Shown piece by piece: positions 39,664 through 47,714 of a stretch of 64,000 nucleotides of DNA. The translations under genes were made by a program, and so were the position numbers. Under the pieces are notes generated by a model. That model worked only from the letters and a program-made list of their open reading frames with translations. It did not search any database and was not told the origin of the DNA. Numbering within the stretch: position 1 is the stretch's first letter; each line of letters opens with the position of its first letter. The stretch is from SIG565 sp045601525 (GTDB lineage Bacteria; Bacillota; Clostridia; Oscillospirales; Acutalibacteraceae): assembly GCA_045601525.1 (NCBI GenBank), contig JAZRZR010000063.1:11608-75607 (forward strand). Reading direction: 5' to 3'.

Positions 39664-40746
39664 ATGGGCGTGGCTGAAAAATCATTTAGAATAGGTTGCG
39701 GCAGATATTTGCAGGAGCCTCATTTAATAAAGAAATGCGGGGCGGAAGTTTCGCGATTTTCAAATAAGGCGTTGGTGGTAGGGGGCAAAACGGCTCTTAG
39801 CATCACAAAGGCAAAAATTGAGGAAAGTTTAAGTGATGCCGATTTGAAATATGAAATAATCGAGCATATAGGAAGTTGTAATAAAGAGGATGCCGAAATT
39901 ATAGCCGAAAAGGCAAAGAAAGAGGGCTTTGGTGTAATTGTTGGTGTCGGCGGCGGAGTGATTATGGATTTCGCAAAGCTTATCGCTAATATTGCGAAAC
40001 TTCCTATTGTAAACATTCCAACTTCAACGGCCACCTGTGCGGCATACACCCCTTTGAGTGTTTGCTATACAAGAGATGGGCGCACCACGGGTACTGTTCA
40101 TTTTGAAAAAGAGGTTGATTCGGTTTTGGTTGATACTGCAATTATAACGGCTCAACCAACACGCCTTTTCCTTTCAGGTGTTTTTGATGCTCTTGCCAAG
40201 TTTGTAGAGATAAAACAACGAATAGCAACAGTAAAAGGCTCTTTAGGTCTTGATTGGGCATACATAATGGCCGAAAGTTCCTTTAATAAGCTTATGGCAA
40301 ATGTTAATGGCGTATTAGAGGATATGAAGCAAAATAATATCAGTGAAATTATCGAGCAAACAACCTTTATAACGGTTGCTGTAACGGGTGTAATTAGCGG
40401 AATTGCAAGAGGCTCAAATCAATGCGCATTGGCTCATAAGTTTTATGAAACTGCAAGAAAACTGTATAATAAAGAGTGTCGCAACTATTTGCATGGCGAA
40501 ATGGTGGGTGTCGGCTTATTGCTGCAAAATCATTTTAATGGCGAGCAAGACCAAAACCAAGAACTGCTCTCACTTATGAAAGAAAACAATATGCCTAATA
40601 ATGTTGAGGGCATTGGCGTTGCTGCAACAAAACAAACTATGAAGGAATTTTATGATGCGATTTGCAGCAGTAGCGCAATAGATAAAAACAATTTAGAACA
40701 ATGCGAAAAATTCAAAATAAGCCTTGAATATTTTTGGGCGCTATAA
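39664..40746 (+). CDS. Iron-containing alcohol dehydrogenase, glycerol dehydrogenase family
   Basis: A 360-residue NAD(P)-dependent dehydrogenase of the GldA/HcxA type. GVGGGVIMDFAKLIA (about 99) is the dinucleotide-binding GGGxxxDxAK, IPTSTATCAAYTPLSVCY follows, and metal ligands fall in SGVFDALAKFVEIK (Asp), CALAHKFYE (His) and YLHGEMVGVG (His). It starts the cluster with a KDPG-type aldolase 10 bases downstream. Substrate is unknown; hydroxy-acids or polyols are reasonable. It lacks the encapsulation helix seen on GRM enzymes. Confidence 0.85.
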   Translation: MGVAEKSFRIGCGRYLQEPHLIKKCGAEVSRFSNKALVVGGKTALSITKAKIEESLSDADLKYEIIEHIGSCNKEDAEIIAEKAKKEGFGVIVGVGGGVIMDFAKLIANIAKLPIVNIPTSTATCAAYTPLSVCYTRDGRTTGTVHFEKEVDSVLVDTAIITAQPTRLFLSGVFDALAKFVEIKQRIATVKGSLGLDWAYIMAESSFNKLMANVNGVLEDMKQNNISEIIEQTTFITVAVTGVISGIARGSNQCALAHKFYETARKLYNKECRNYLHGEMVGVGLLLQNHFNGEQDQNQELLSLMKENNMPNNVEGIGVAATKQTMKEFYDAICSSSAIDKNNLEQCEKFKISLEYFWAL

Positions 40747-40756
40747 GGAGTAGGCT

Positions 40757-41401
40757 ATGAAAAACACAATAAAAACTATTGAGGAAAACAAAATAATTGT
40801 TATAGTTCGTGGCGTGGAGAGGGAAAAACTTGTGTCCTTGTGCGAGGCGATGTATAACGGCGGCATCAAAGCCGTTGAGTGTACCTATGATGCAACAGGT
40901 AAAATAAGTGATGAAGAAATCTCCGAAAATATCAGACTGCTTGTGGATAATTTTGGTGATAAAATGGTTATAGGCGCAGGCACCGTGCTCACCAAAAAAC
41001 AGGTTGCACTAACCAAGGCGGCGGGCGGTAAATTTATTATTTCACCCGATGTAAACCCCAAAATAATTAAATACACAAAAAGGCAGGGCTTGGTTTCAAT
41101 TCCGGGCGCACTAACCCCAAGCGAAATTGCTTTGTCGGCTCGCGCCGGCGCCGATTTTGTTAAGGTTTTCCCTGTAAATCTTTTTGGACCTGACTATATA
41201 AAGACAATAAAAGCGCCTCTTTCTCATATTAAACTTTTAGCCGTAAATGGTATTACTGCCGAAAATATGAATGAATATCTTTCGGCGGGCGCTGTCGGTG
41301 TTGGTATAGGCGGCGGTATAGTAGATAAAAAACTTATTGCCGAAAACGATTTTGAGGGTATCACTATAGCGGCGCAAAAATATTGTGAGGAGGCAAAATA
41401 A
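40757..41401 (+). CDS. KDPG/KHG aldolase family protein
   Basis: A 214-residue class I aldolase. The catalytic Glu lies in GGIKAVECTYD (about 36), the Schiff-base Lys in ADFVKVFPVNLFGPDYIKTIKAPL (about 138), and the phosphate site near AVGVGIGGGIVD. Members cleave 2-keto-3-deoxy-6-phospho sugar acids to pyruvate plus an aldehyde. The adjacent dehydrogenase and amidohydrolase suggest breakdown of an amino- or amide-substituted sugar acid (inference). Its stop abuts the amidohydrolase start. Confidence 0.88.
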   Translation: MKNTIKTIEENKIIVIVRGVEREKLVSLCEAMYNGGIKAVECTYDATGKISDEEISENIRLLVDNFGDKMVIGAGTVLTKKQVALTKAAGGKFIISPDVNPKIIKYTKRQGLVSIPGALTPSEIALSARAGADFVKVFPVNLFGPDYIKTIKAPLSHIKLLAVNGITAENMNEYLSAGAVGVGIGGGIVDKKLIAENDFEGITIAAQKYCEEAK

Positions 41402-42511
41402 ATGCTGATTATTAAAAACGGAAGAATACATAATGCGATAGAGCCCGAAGCCTTTGTTGCGGATATTCTTGTAGAAAATGGCAAAATAGCCGATATTAAG
41501 CAAAATATAGAGATAGACGGCGCCGAAATTTATGATGCAAAGGGATACGATGTTTATCCGGGCTTTATAGATGTGCATACCCATATAGGTATGTTTGGAT
41601 TTTCAGGAGAGGCAACCAAGGACGATGTTGAAAAATATGATAACTGCACCCCAAACCATCGTGCCCTTGATGCCGTTAATATCTATGAGGAAACCTTTTT
41701 AGAGGCGGCAAAGGCGGGTGTTACCTGTGCTTGTGTAGGTCCGGGTAGCGTGGCTTGTATGGCAGGTAGTCATATGGCTGTCAAAACCTATGGCGAAAAT
41801 CGAATTGTTGCCGACCCCGTTGCTATGAAGATTGCCTTTGGCGAAAATCTTAAGAAAACCAAGGTGCAAACTCTCACAACAAGGGCAACTGTAGCGGCTA
41901 CTATCCGTGAAATTATCCAAAGGGCAAAAGAGTATGATAAGAAAATAAAAAATGACGAGAAATATGAGTATGACCCCAAATTAGAAGCCATGCTCTGTGT
42001 TGTAAGGGGTGAAATACCTCTTAAGGCTCACGCTCATAGAAAAGACGATATTTTAACCGCTATTCGCATCGCCGAGGAGTGTGGAGTGAAACTAACTTTG
42101 GAACACACCACCGAGAGCGAGGGGATAGAAGACTTGTTGTTTGAAAAGGGATATCCGATAGCAGTAGGTCCGTATTTCTATCAACCAAAAAAGGCTGAAA
42201 ATAGAATGAGTTCACCTAAGAATGCGGTAAGGCTTATTGAAAAAGGCTGTCGTGTGTCGGTTATGACCGATTCACCCATAGTTGCAACACAGTATTTACC
42301 CGCTTCGGCGGCGCTTCTTATGCGAGAGGGTCTTAGTGAATTTGAAGCATTAAAGACCATAACAATAAACCCTGCTCGACACTTAGGTATAGAAAACCGA
42401 GTGGGCTCAATAGAAATTGGCAAGGATGCCGATTTGGTGATATGCAAGGGTTGTCCGTTGCAAATCACAGTAAAACCCACAGCAGTTTTCATTAACGGCG
42501 AAAAAATATAA
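41402..42511 (+). CDS. Amidohydrolase-superfamily enzyme (dihydroorotase/deacetylase-like)
   Basis: A 369-residue metal-dependent hydrolase. The metal motif is DVHTHIG (about 58), further metal ligands are expected in PLKAHAHRKDD and LTLEHTTE, and the catalytic Asp in VMTDSPIVA (about 292); the C-terminal ADLVICKGCPL closes the small beta domain. It could open a cyclic amide or remove an acyl group from an amino-sugar acid before the aldolase step. It starts directly after the aldolase stop. Exact substrate unknown. Confidence 0.85.
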   Translation: MLIIKNGRIHNAIEPEAFVADILVENGKIADIKQNIEIDGAEIYDAKGYDVYPGFIDVHTHIGMFGFSGEATKDDVEKYDNCTPNHRALDAVNIYEETFLEAAKAGVTCACVGPGSVACMAGSHMAVKTYGENRIVADPVAMKIAFGENLKKTKVQTLTTRATVAATIREIIQRAKEYDKKIKNDEKYEYDPKLEAMLCVVRGEIPLKAHAHRKDDILTAIRIAEECGVKLTLEHTTESEGIEDLLFEKGYPIAVGPYFYQPKKAENRMSSPKNAVRLIEKGCRVSVMTDSPIVATQYLPASAALLMREGLSEFEALKTITINPARHLGIENRVGSIEIGKDADLVICKGCPLQITVKPTAVFINGEKI

Positions 42512-42518
42512 AATAAAA

Positions 42519-42553
42519 ACCACTGCAAATGGAAATTGCAGTGGTTTTTTTTG
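42519..42553. terminator. Bidirectional terminator after amidohydrolase gene
   Basis: Perfect 10-bp stem ACCACTGCAA / TTGCAGTGGT, A-run before and eight T after; also ends the convergent minus-strand gene. Confidence 0.9.
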
Positions 42554-43411
42554 TTAGAATATTAACTTGTAAACACTGCCCGAGGCATCGGCATAGTAGC
42601 AGTCACCATTTTCGGCAAAGTCTATCATTTCGGGCTCTATATCGGTGCCGAGTTCCTCAAAAAGCACAACCGTTTCTTGACACTTTTCGTTAAGATTTAT
42701 TATTCGTAAAGCGGGCGGCGCCTCAATGCTTTGCGAAAATCCCTCGAGGGAATATATTTTATTGGATTTGGCACAACCGCCTTGTAAAAAGCGGTGGTAG
42801 TCAACATCAAAGCGGTCAATAATATCTTTTTCGGTTAGAACAACCCGCTTAACACCGTATTTGGCATCAAATTCGCCGTCATCAATTGAGGGCAAAGCAA
42901 AGGTGAAATAACGAGTTAAATTGTCGCCGTCTTTCATATTGTAGGCGTAAAACTTGTCGTTTTCCACCAAAAAATTACCATAGGGGCGCACATCTCCACC
43001 CTCGGAACACCAAAGAGAAGCGTTCTCGGTAAATCCAATTTTGATTAACTGAACAAGTTTTAGCGTGAAGTTGTTTGCGTCTCTTGAAATTCGATAAACA
43101 CAAGCGCAGCCAAGAAGTTCTTTGTTGTCAAGACCTGCGTTATTATAAATGTTCGTGTACAAAAGCGGGAACTCATCATCGGGATGATAAAATGTTTTAC
43201 TAAAACAAGCGGCATTACTGTGAGGCGGCACACCGCCAACCTTTTCAAAAGAAAATGTCGCCAAAGGGGTAACCTCTTTGCCGTTAGCATTGTTTATCGA
43301 ATTAAGGCTGTAAACCTGACAGTCACCAAAGGTGCCAAGATTAAAAAAATAATCGCCGTATATGGCGGCATCTTGAGCACAAGAGACCTTGCCCAAAGGA
43401 ATAAGTTTCAT
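42554..43411 (-). CDS. Conserved hypothetical protein, possibly beta-propeller
   Basis: A 285-residue soluble protein that I do not recognise at family level. There is no signal peptide or membrane segment. Repeated short strands with aromatic-Gly endings (AIYGDYFFNLGTFGDCQVYSL, NFLVENDKFYAYNMKDGD, EMIDFAENGDCYYADASGSVYKLIF) look like blades of a beta-propeller, as in proteins that follow or bind carbohydrates. It is convergent with the aldolase/amidohydrolase cluster and may belong to the same physiology, but it has no shared transcript. Function unknown. Confidence 0.7.
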   Translation of the reverse strand: MKLIPLGKVSCAQDAAIYGDYFFNLGTFGDCQVYSLNSINNANGKEVTPLATFSFEKVGGVPPHSNAACFSKTFYHPDDEFPLLYTNIYNNAGLDNKELLGCACVYRISRDANNFTLKLVQLIKIGFTENASLWCSEGGDVRPYGNFLVENDKFYAYNMKDGDNLTRYFTFALPSIDDGEFDAKYGVKRVVLTEKDIIDRFDVDYHRFLQGGCAKSNKIYSLEGFSQSIEAPPALRIINLNEKCQETVVLFEELGTDIEPEMIDFAENGDCYYADASGSVYKLIF

Positions 43412-43532
43412 TTATACCAACCTCGCATTTTTTAACTAAAGCCCTGAGAACCTGCTTTTTTACATTGTATCACAATGCCCTCAAAAAGTAAATCAATAAT
43501 TATAAACCCCAACAACACAAATTAAAACTTGC

Positions 43533-43605
43533 GTAGGGGCTGGCGGCCCCGACAGCCCGCAAGGGTTTGTGAAGTTAACGGACAGTCGAGGACGCCTGTC
43601 CCTAC
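43533..43605. repeat. Small repeat element 1 bounded by GTAGGG / CCCTAC
   Basis: A 73-base non-coding unit starting GTAGGG and ending with its reverse complement CCCTAC. Internal palindromic pieces include GGGGCTGGCGGCCCC and GACAG...CTGTC. The unit type resembles short palindromic intergenic repeats common in gut Clostridia. Confidence 0.65.
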
Positions 43606-43619
43606 GAAACGAAAAAATT

Positions 43620-43675
43620 GTAGGGCACGGCCCGTGTGCCGTGCCGCCACGGAACGACACGAGGTCGTTCCCTAC
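43620..43675. repeat. Small repeat element 2 bounded by GTAGGG / CCCTAC
   Basis: A 56-base unit with the same GTAGGG and CCCTAC ends as its neighbour. Inside are GGCACGG...CCGTGCC and GGAACGAC-ACGAG-GTCGTTCC, a perfect 8-bp stem. Confidence 0.65.
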
Positions 43676-43686
43676 GATGTGTTTGT

Positions 43687-43719
43687 AAAGGAGATTTTTG
43701 TATATATGAAAGCAACAGG
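43687..43719 (+). pseudogene. Remnant of an AbrB/spoVT gene start
   Basis: An AAAGGAGA ribosome site is followed by 21 bases (43699-43719) identical to 62479-62499, the start of the spoVT gene (MKATG). After that the similarity stops and palindromic repeat sequence begins. Only the first codons of the gene survive. Confidence 0.6.
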
Positions 43720-43722
43720 GGG

Positions 43723-43862
43723 CGCAAGGCGGAGCCTTGCGAATTAATAATGAATAGCGAATAATGAATAATTTCGGTGTGCCGTTGGCACGATATATAT
43801 AATGTCGGCAAAGCCGACACATTAATTATTCATTCTTCATCATTCATTTTTCATTATTCATT
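43723..43862. repeat. Palindrome cluster with AT-rich inverted arms
   Basis: CGCAAGGC-GGA-GCCTTGCG (43723-43741), then an arm of GAATAATGAATAAT-type sequence (about 43744-43772), an inner hairpin TGTCGGC-AAA-GCCGACA (about 43803-43819), and the opposite ATTATTCATT-type arm to 43862. No gene is supported in the 43436-43973 gap; it otherwise holds the two GTAGGG units and the spoVT remnant. Confidence 0.65.
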
Positions 43863-43939
43863 AAAGTGGAACCGACAACATTAACACTTTTCGACAAGTT
43901 TTGTATGGCTATACATAGTGTAGTGGAGAGATATAAAGA

Positions 43940-43967
43940 AACAGCGGAGTGATTTCACTCCGCTGTT
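43940..43967 (-). terminator. Terminator of GH95/glycerol-1-phosphate dehydrogenase operon
   Basis: Perfect 12-bp stem AACAGCGGAGTG / CACTCCGCTGTT with an ATTT loop; T-rich TTTCTTT follows on the minus strand. Confidence 0.85.
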
Positions 43968-43973
43968 ATTATA

Positions 43974-45233
43974 CTATTCATTTTTGCTAAAAAAGTCGTA
44001 ATAAAGCCAAAGCACTGTAAATCTATCCTTTAGTTCTTTGGCAAAAAGAACGGCATTTTTAATCTTTTCTTTACCGTATAGTGTGTAGAATTCGGTAATA
44101 TCAAGTCCTACGAGGTCTAACATATCGCAAATGTTTTTTGAGGAGGGCATTTCTTCTAAAATTGCTCGAATTCCCTTTTCCTTTTCAAGATAAACCGAAC
44201 TTCTATCCTTATAATTTCCAACCTTGTTTTGAAGATCGATACAACTATTGGCGATGGGCCCGTAAACCTTGACCAAACACTTGTGTAACTTTTCGGCAGA
44301 AAGGCGGTTTAGATTTTTCTTAAAGGGCCTGTTAAGTATTTCTTCACGAAGCATAGCCGTGATAACCGTGGAATAGGCGACATCGATGCCGTGAGGGAAA
44401 TATTCGGCGCCATCAAGAATACCCGTTATTTCGAAATAGTGTGAGAGATGGTGTTCACTGCCCGATGCGGGGCGTGAAGAGCCCGCAAAACTCATTAAAA
44501 TACCGATAATCACAAGGGCTTCCATAAGTGCCTTTATGCTTTCCTCGTTGCGTTTTAATATGCCGTTTGCAAGTTTTAGTGTAGAATCAATTTGCTCAAA
44601 CGTTAAATCATAAATATATTGGCAAAAAAATTCGTTGTTTATAAGGTGACTTAACTTCCAGTCATTAAGAGCGGAAAATTTTCCAATAATATCACCGTAG
44701 CCCGCTTTTATCATTTCTATTGGCGCATTTTTAAGAACATCAACATCTCCGATTATGGCTAACGGAAGCCCTGCGGGATAGGGCACCTTCATACCGCCCG
44801 TAATCATAGCGGCTCCGTTTGAGGCGTAGCCGTCCATAGAGGGTGCGGTGGCAACAACAAGATAAGGAATTTTGTTTTGGTGTGATACATATTTGCAAAG
44901 GTCCTGAATCACACCCGAACCGATACCGACAATAATATCAATACCTAGAAGGCTTTGCTCGACAGTGGCTATCGCCGCCTCGTCGGGCACTAATATTTTT
45001 GTTCCGTCAAAGATAACTCTCTTTGTTATCTTTTCGCCTAAAACCTTCTCGGTAATTTCTCCGGCGGCGGCATAGGTGTTTTGGTCGGCAACAATAAGTG
45101 CCGCTTGAAAATCTTTGCAAATATCAGTTAGATACCTTGCGGCATTTTTTTCGATATAAACATATTTAATGTCACAATCGTGCCTTTTACCGCAACTGCA
45201 GTTTATACCCTTAAGGAGTTGATTTATATCCAT
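43974..45233 (-). CDS. sn-Glycerol-1-phosphate dehydrogenase (AraM/EgsA type)
   Basis: A 419-residue enzyme of the iron-ADH-like fold. IIVGIGSGVIQDLCKYVSH (GxGxxxDxxK) binds NAD(P), ATAPSMDGYASNGAAMI is the characteristic AraM/EgsA stretch, and metal ligands fall in AGYGDIIGKFSALNDW (Asp), GSEHHLSHYFE (His) and YFPHGIDVAYST (His). It makes sn-glycerol-1-phosphate from DHAP. In Bacillus, AraM feeds archaeal-type lipid-like molecules; its role here is unclear. It is 12 bases after the GH95 gene, so the pair forms an operon; the fucose pathway yields DHAP, which could link them (inference). Confidence 0.9.
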   Translation of the reverse strand: MDINQLLKGINCSCGKRHDCDIKYVYIEKNAARYLTDICKDFQAALIVADQNTYAAAGEITEKVLGEKITKRVIFDGTKILVPDEAAIATVEQSLLGIDIIVGIGSGVIQDLCKYVSHQNKIPYLVVATAPSMDGYASNGAAMITGGMKVPYPAGLPLAIIGDVDVLKNAPIEMIKAGYGDIIGKFSALNDWKLSHLINNEFFCQYIYDLTFEQIDSTLKLANGILKRNEESIKALMEALVIIGILMSFAGSSRPASGSEHHLSHYFEITGILDGAEYFPHGIDVAYSTVITAMLREEILNRPFKKNLNRLSAEKLHKCLVKVYGPIANSCIDLQNKVGNYKDRSSVYLEKEKGIRAILEEMPSSKNICDMLDLVGLDITEFYTLYGKEKIKNAVLFAKELKDRFTVLWLYYDFFSKNE

Positions 45234-45245
45234 TTTAACCTCCGA

Positions 45246-47576
45246 TTAAAAAGTGAAAACTGCGCTCTCGCCGTTTTTGAATTCGGCAACGAGGGTATCG
45301 TTGTTAAGAGAAAATGCCTTATCCGAAGAGGGCGTTTTGCCTGCGATTTTTAAGCAAAGAGTAGCATTGTCCTCGGCGGTAACTGCCACCTTGGTAGGCT
45401 TGCAGTTATCCCAATCAATATCAAACACAAATCCACCACGAGCCTTTATACCCTTTATAGAACCTGTTTTCCAACAAGGCGGAAGAGCAGGCAGAATTTC
45501 AACGATACGCTCTCCTATTTTTCCTAAATGGCTTTGGATAAGCATTTCGGTTACTGATGCAATAGCGCCAAAATTTCCGTCAATTTGGAAAGGCGGGTAT
45601 GCCGCCATAGGATATATCTCTAAAAGATTAGTGGAGGCGGAGGTTTTAACTAAATGAGAAAAATGCTCAAAGGCTTTTGCGCCGTCCTTAAAGCGTGCAT
45701 AGAAATTGGTTGCCCATGCTCTCGACCAACCGTTTTGTCCGCCGCCGTTTTCTATGCGGCGTTCAATTGTGTTGCGGGCGGCCGCAAAAAGTTCGGGGTC
45801 GGACTCGGTGATTTGGTCGGAAGGGTAAAGACCGAAAAGGTGCGAAATGTGGCGGTGACCCGGCTCAACTTCTTCATAATCTTTTATCCATTCACAAATT
45901 GTGCCGTAGCGTTCACTTATTTTCATAGGCGGCAGTTTTTCAAGAGTTTTTTCGAGTTTTTCGGCAAAACAAGGGTCAATATTTAGTTTAGATGCGGCAA
46001 AGGCAGTTCTTGTAAAGAGGGCATATATTATTTGAAAATCCATAGTTGCGCCGTATGTAAACATACTTTGTTTTTGTTCGCCGTTATCGTAATAATAGAA
46101 ACTATTCTCGGGTGAGTTGGTGGGGGCGGTAACTAAATATCCGTTGTGTTCAACCAAAAAGTCAAGCACAAATTCACAACTGCCCTTTAGAACAGGATAA
46201 ATATCCTCAAGATAATTTTCGTCACCCGTAAACTCATAATGCTCCCAAAGGTTAAGGCAAAGCCAAGGACCTGCCATTGGAAAAAAGCCGCAATCTACCA
46301 AATCGTGCACACCTGTGCGACCAAAAACATCGCTCGTGTGATTACAGGTCCAACCCGAAGCCATAAATAACTTTTTGGCGGTGTCCTTACCGAATTCGCT
46401 CAATTTTTTTATGTAGTTTGCAAAGGGTATAAAGGACTCGCCAATATTGGTGTTATCGGCAGGCCAATAGTTCATTTGAACATTTATATTTGTGTGGTAA
46501 TCACTGCCCCACGGCGGTGTATAGCCGTGCACCCAAAGTCCTTGCAAGTTTGCGGGAAGGGTGGCGTTTTTGCCCGAACTTTCAATAAGCAAATATCTAC
46601 CAAAATTATAATAAAGGGTATAAAGGTCATTATCCTCGCAGTTTTCCTCGCGCATACGGCGTAAACGCTCATCGGTAGGCACATCGGCAAATTTATCACT
46701 CTTAAGGTCAAAGGAAACCTTGTTGTAACGCTTTTGATGGTCGGCAATATGGCTTGCTTTAATTTCCTCGTAATCAGCCTTTGCAACGATTTCAATTGAA
46801 GCATCAAGGCGCTTTTTATAATCGATACCATCATCAAAATTGAATTTTTCAATATTATAGTTGGTTGCAAAATTTGCAAAAATTGTAAAGGTTTTAGCAC
46901 CGGTAAGGTGAACGGTATCGCCGCTTGCTGAAATTTCACCATCACTCACGATTTGTAGTTTGGCGCCGAATTTCATACCCAAAAAGCCTTCACCGTAATG
47001 TTCAAGGGTAGGACAATTGAGTTGACCATCAAGAATTATTGTGTTGCCCTCGGCTTTAGTTTCGGCATCCTGACCTCGCAAAAAGGTTATAGAACAGTCA
47101 AAACTGCCATCGGCAGTGGTTTTGGATACAAAACAATCGTACTTTTCACTTATAAAGGTTTCGCTCTTATAGTTTATACCGCTCTTTTGGTATTCAACAG
47201 TGGCAATGGCGGTAGATAAATCTAAAGATTTTTTGTAGTTTTTATAATCATTTTTATCGCTATAATCAACAAAAAGTTCGCCAAAACTCTCAAAAAAGCG
47301 AACACGGGGTGGGTTGGCTAAAAGTGTGTCCTTGCAAAGTTGAGTAGCCTCAACATACTTCTCGTTAAAGAGCATATTGCGGATGTTATCAAGGTTTTCC
47401 TTGCTCGAAACATAGGTCTCCTCAAGTTGTTTTCCACTCCAAAGGGACTCCTCGCTTATTTCGATTTTTTCTCTATTAGGGTCACCGAAAAGCATTGCTC
47501 CGATACGACCGTTGCCAAGGGGGAAAGCCGACATCCAATCATCAATAAAACGGTTGTGAAATACAATATGTGACAT
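45246..47576 (-). CDS. GH95 family alpha-L-fucosidase
   Basis: A 776-residue glycoside hydrolase of family 95. The N-terminal WMSAFPLGNGRIGAMLFGDPNREKIEISEESLWSG is the family signature, and LPANLQGLWVHGYTPPWGSDYHTNINVQMNYWPADNTN is the catalytic (alpha/alpha)6 region with the conserved NxN stretch; GHRHISHLFGLYPSDQI and NGWSRAWATNFYARF follow. It releases L-fucose from oligosaccharides such as mucin or milk glycans; alpha-L-galactosidase activity is possible. No signal peptide, so it acts in the cytosol on imported oligosaccharides. I start it at 47576 (TGGAGGT upstream) rather than 47642, which lacks a site. Confidence 0.93.
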   Translation of the reverse strand: MSHIVFHNRFIDDWMSAFPLGNGRIGAMLFGDPNREKIEISEESLWSGKQLEETYVSSKENLDNIRNMLFNEKYVEATQLCKDTLLANPPRVRFFESFGELFVDYSDKNDYKNYKKSLDLSTAIATVEYQKSGINYKSETFISEKYDCFVSKTTADGSFDCSITFLRGQDAETKAEGNTIILDGQLNCPTLEHYGEGFLGMKFGAKLQIVSDGEISASGDTVHLTGAKTFTIFANFATNYNIEKFNFDDGIDYKKRLDASIEIVAKADYEEIKASHIADHQKRYNKVSFDLKSDKFADVPTDERLRRMREENCEDNDLYTLYYNFGRYLLIESSGKNATLPANLQGLWVHGYTPPWGSDYHTNINVQMNYWPADNTNIGESFIPFANYIKKLSEFGKDTAKKLFMASGWTCNHTSDVFGRTGVHDLVDCGFFPMAGPWLCLNLWEHYEFTGDENYLEDIYPVLKGSCEFVLDFLVEHNGYLVTAPTNSPENSFYYYDNGEQKQSMFTYGATMDFQIIYALFTRTAFAASKLNIDPCFAEKLEKTLEKLPPMKISERYGTICEWIKDYEEVEPGHRHISHLFGLYPSDQITESDPELFAAARNTIERRIENGGGQNGWSRAWATNFYARFKDGAKAFEHFSHLVKTSASTNLLEIYPMAAYPPFQIDGNFGAIASVTEMLIQSHLGKIGERIVEILPALPPCWKTGSIKGIKARGGFVFDIDWDNCKPTKVAVTAEDNATLCLKIAGKTPSSDKAFSLNNDTLVAEFKNGESAVFTF

Positions 47577-47673
47577 AAAAACTACCTCCATATTTTGATT
47601 TAAGTCGATAGTAACATAATTTTTAGTAAAAGTAAAGCGCAAAAAGCAAAAAGCGGTAGCGTTTTTAATTAAA

Positions 47674-47706
47674 ACAAGCGAGGCGTTTTCACCTCGCTTG
47701 TTTTTT
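47674..47706. terminator. Terminator between GH95 upstream region and acyltransferase gene
   Basis: Perfect 10-bp stem ACAAGCGAGG / CCTCGCTTGT with T-run on the right and A-run on the left. It sits just beyond the acyltransferase stop (minus strand), its probable user. Confidence 0.8.
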
Positions 47707-47714
47707 GTTAAATG

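Noticed and set aside
43529..43822. Open frames on both strands in the 43.5-43.8 kb gap
   Set aside because: They are composed of palindromic repeat sequence, lack ribosome sites and give low-complexity proteins without family features.
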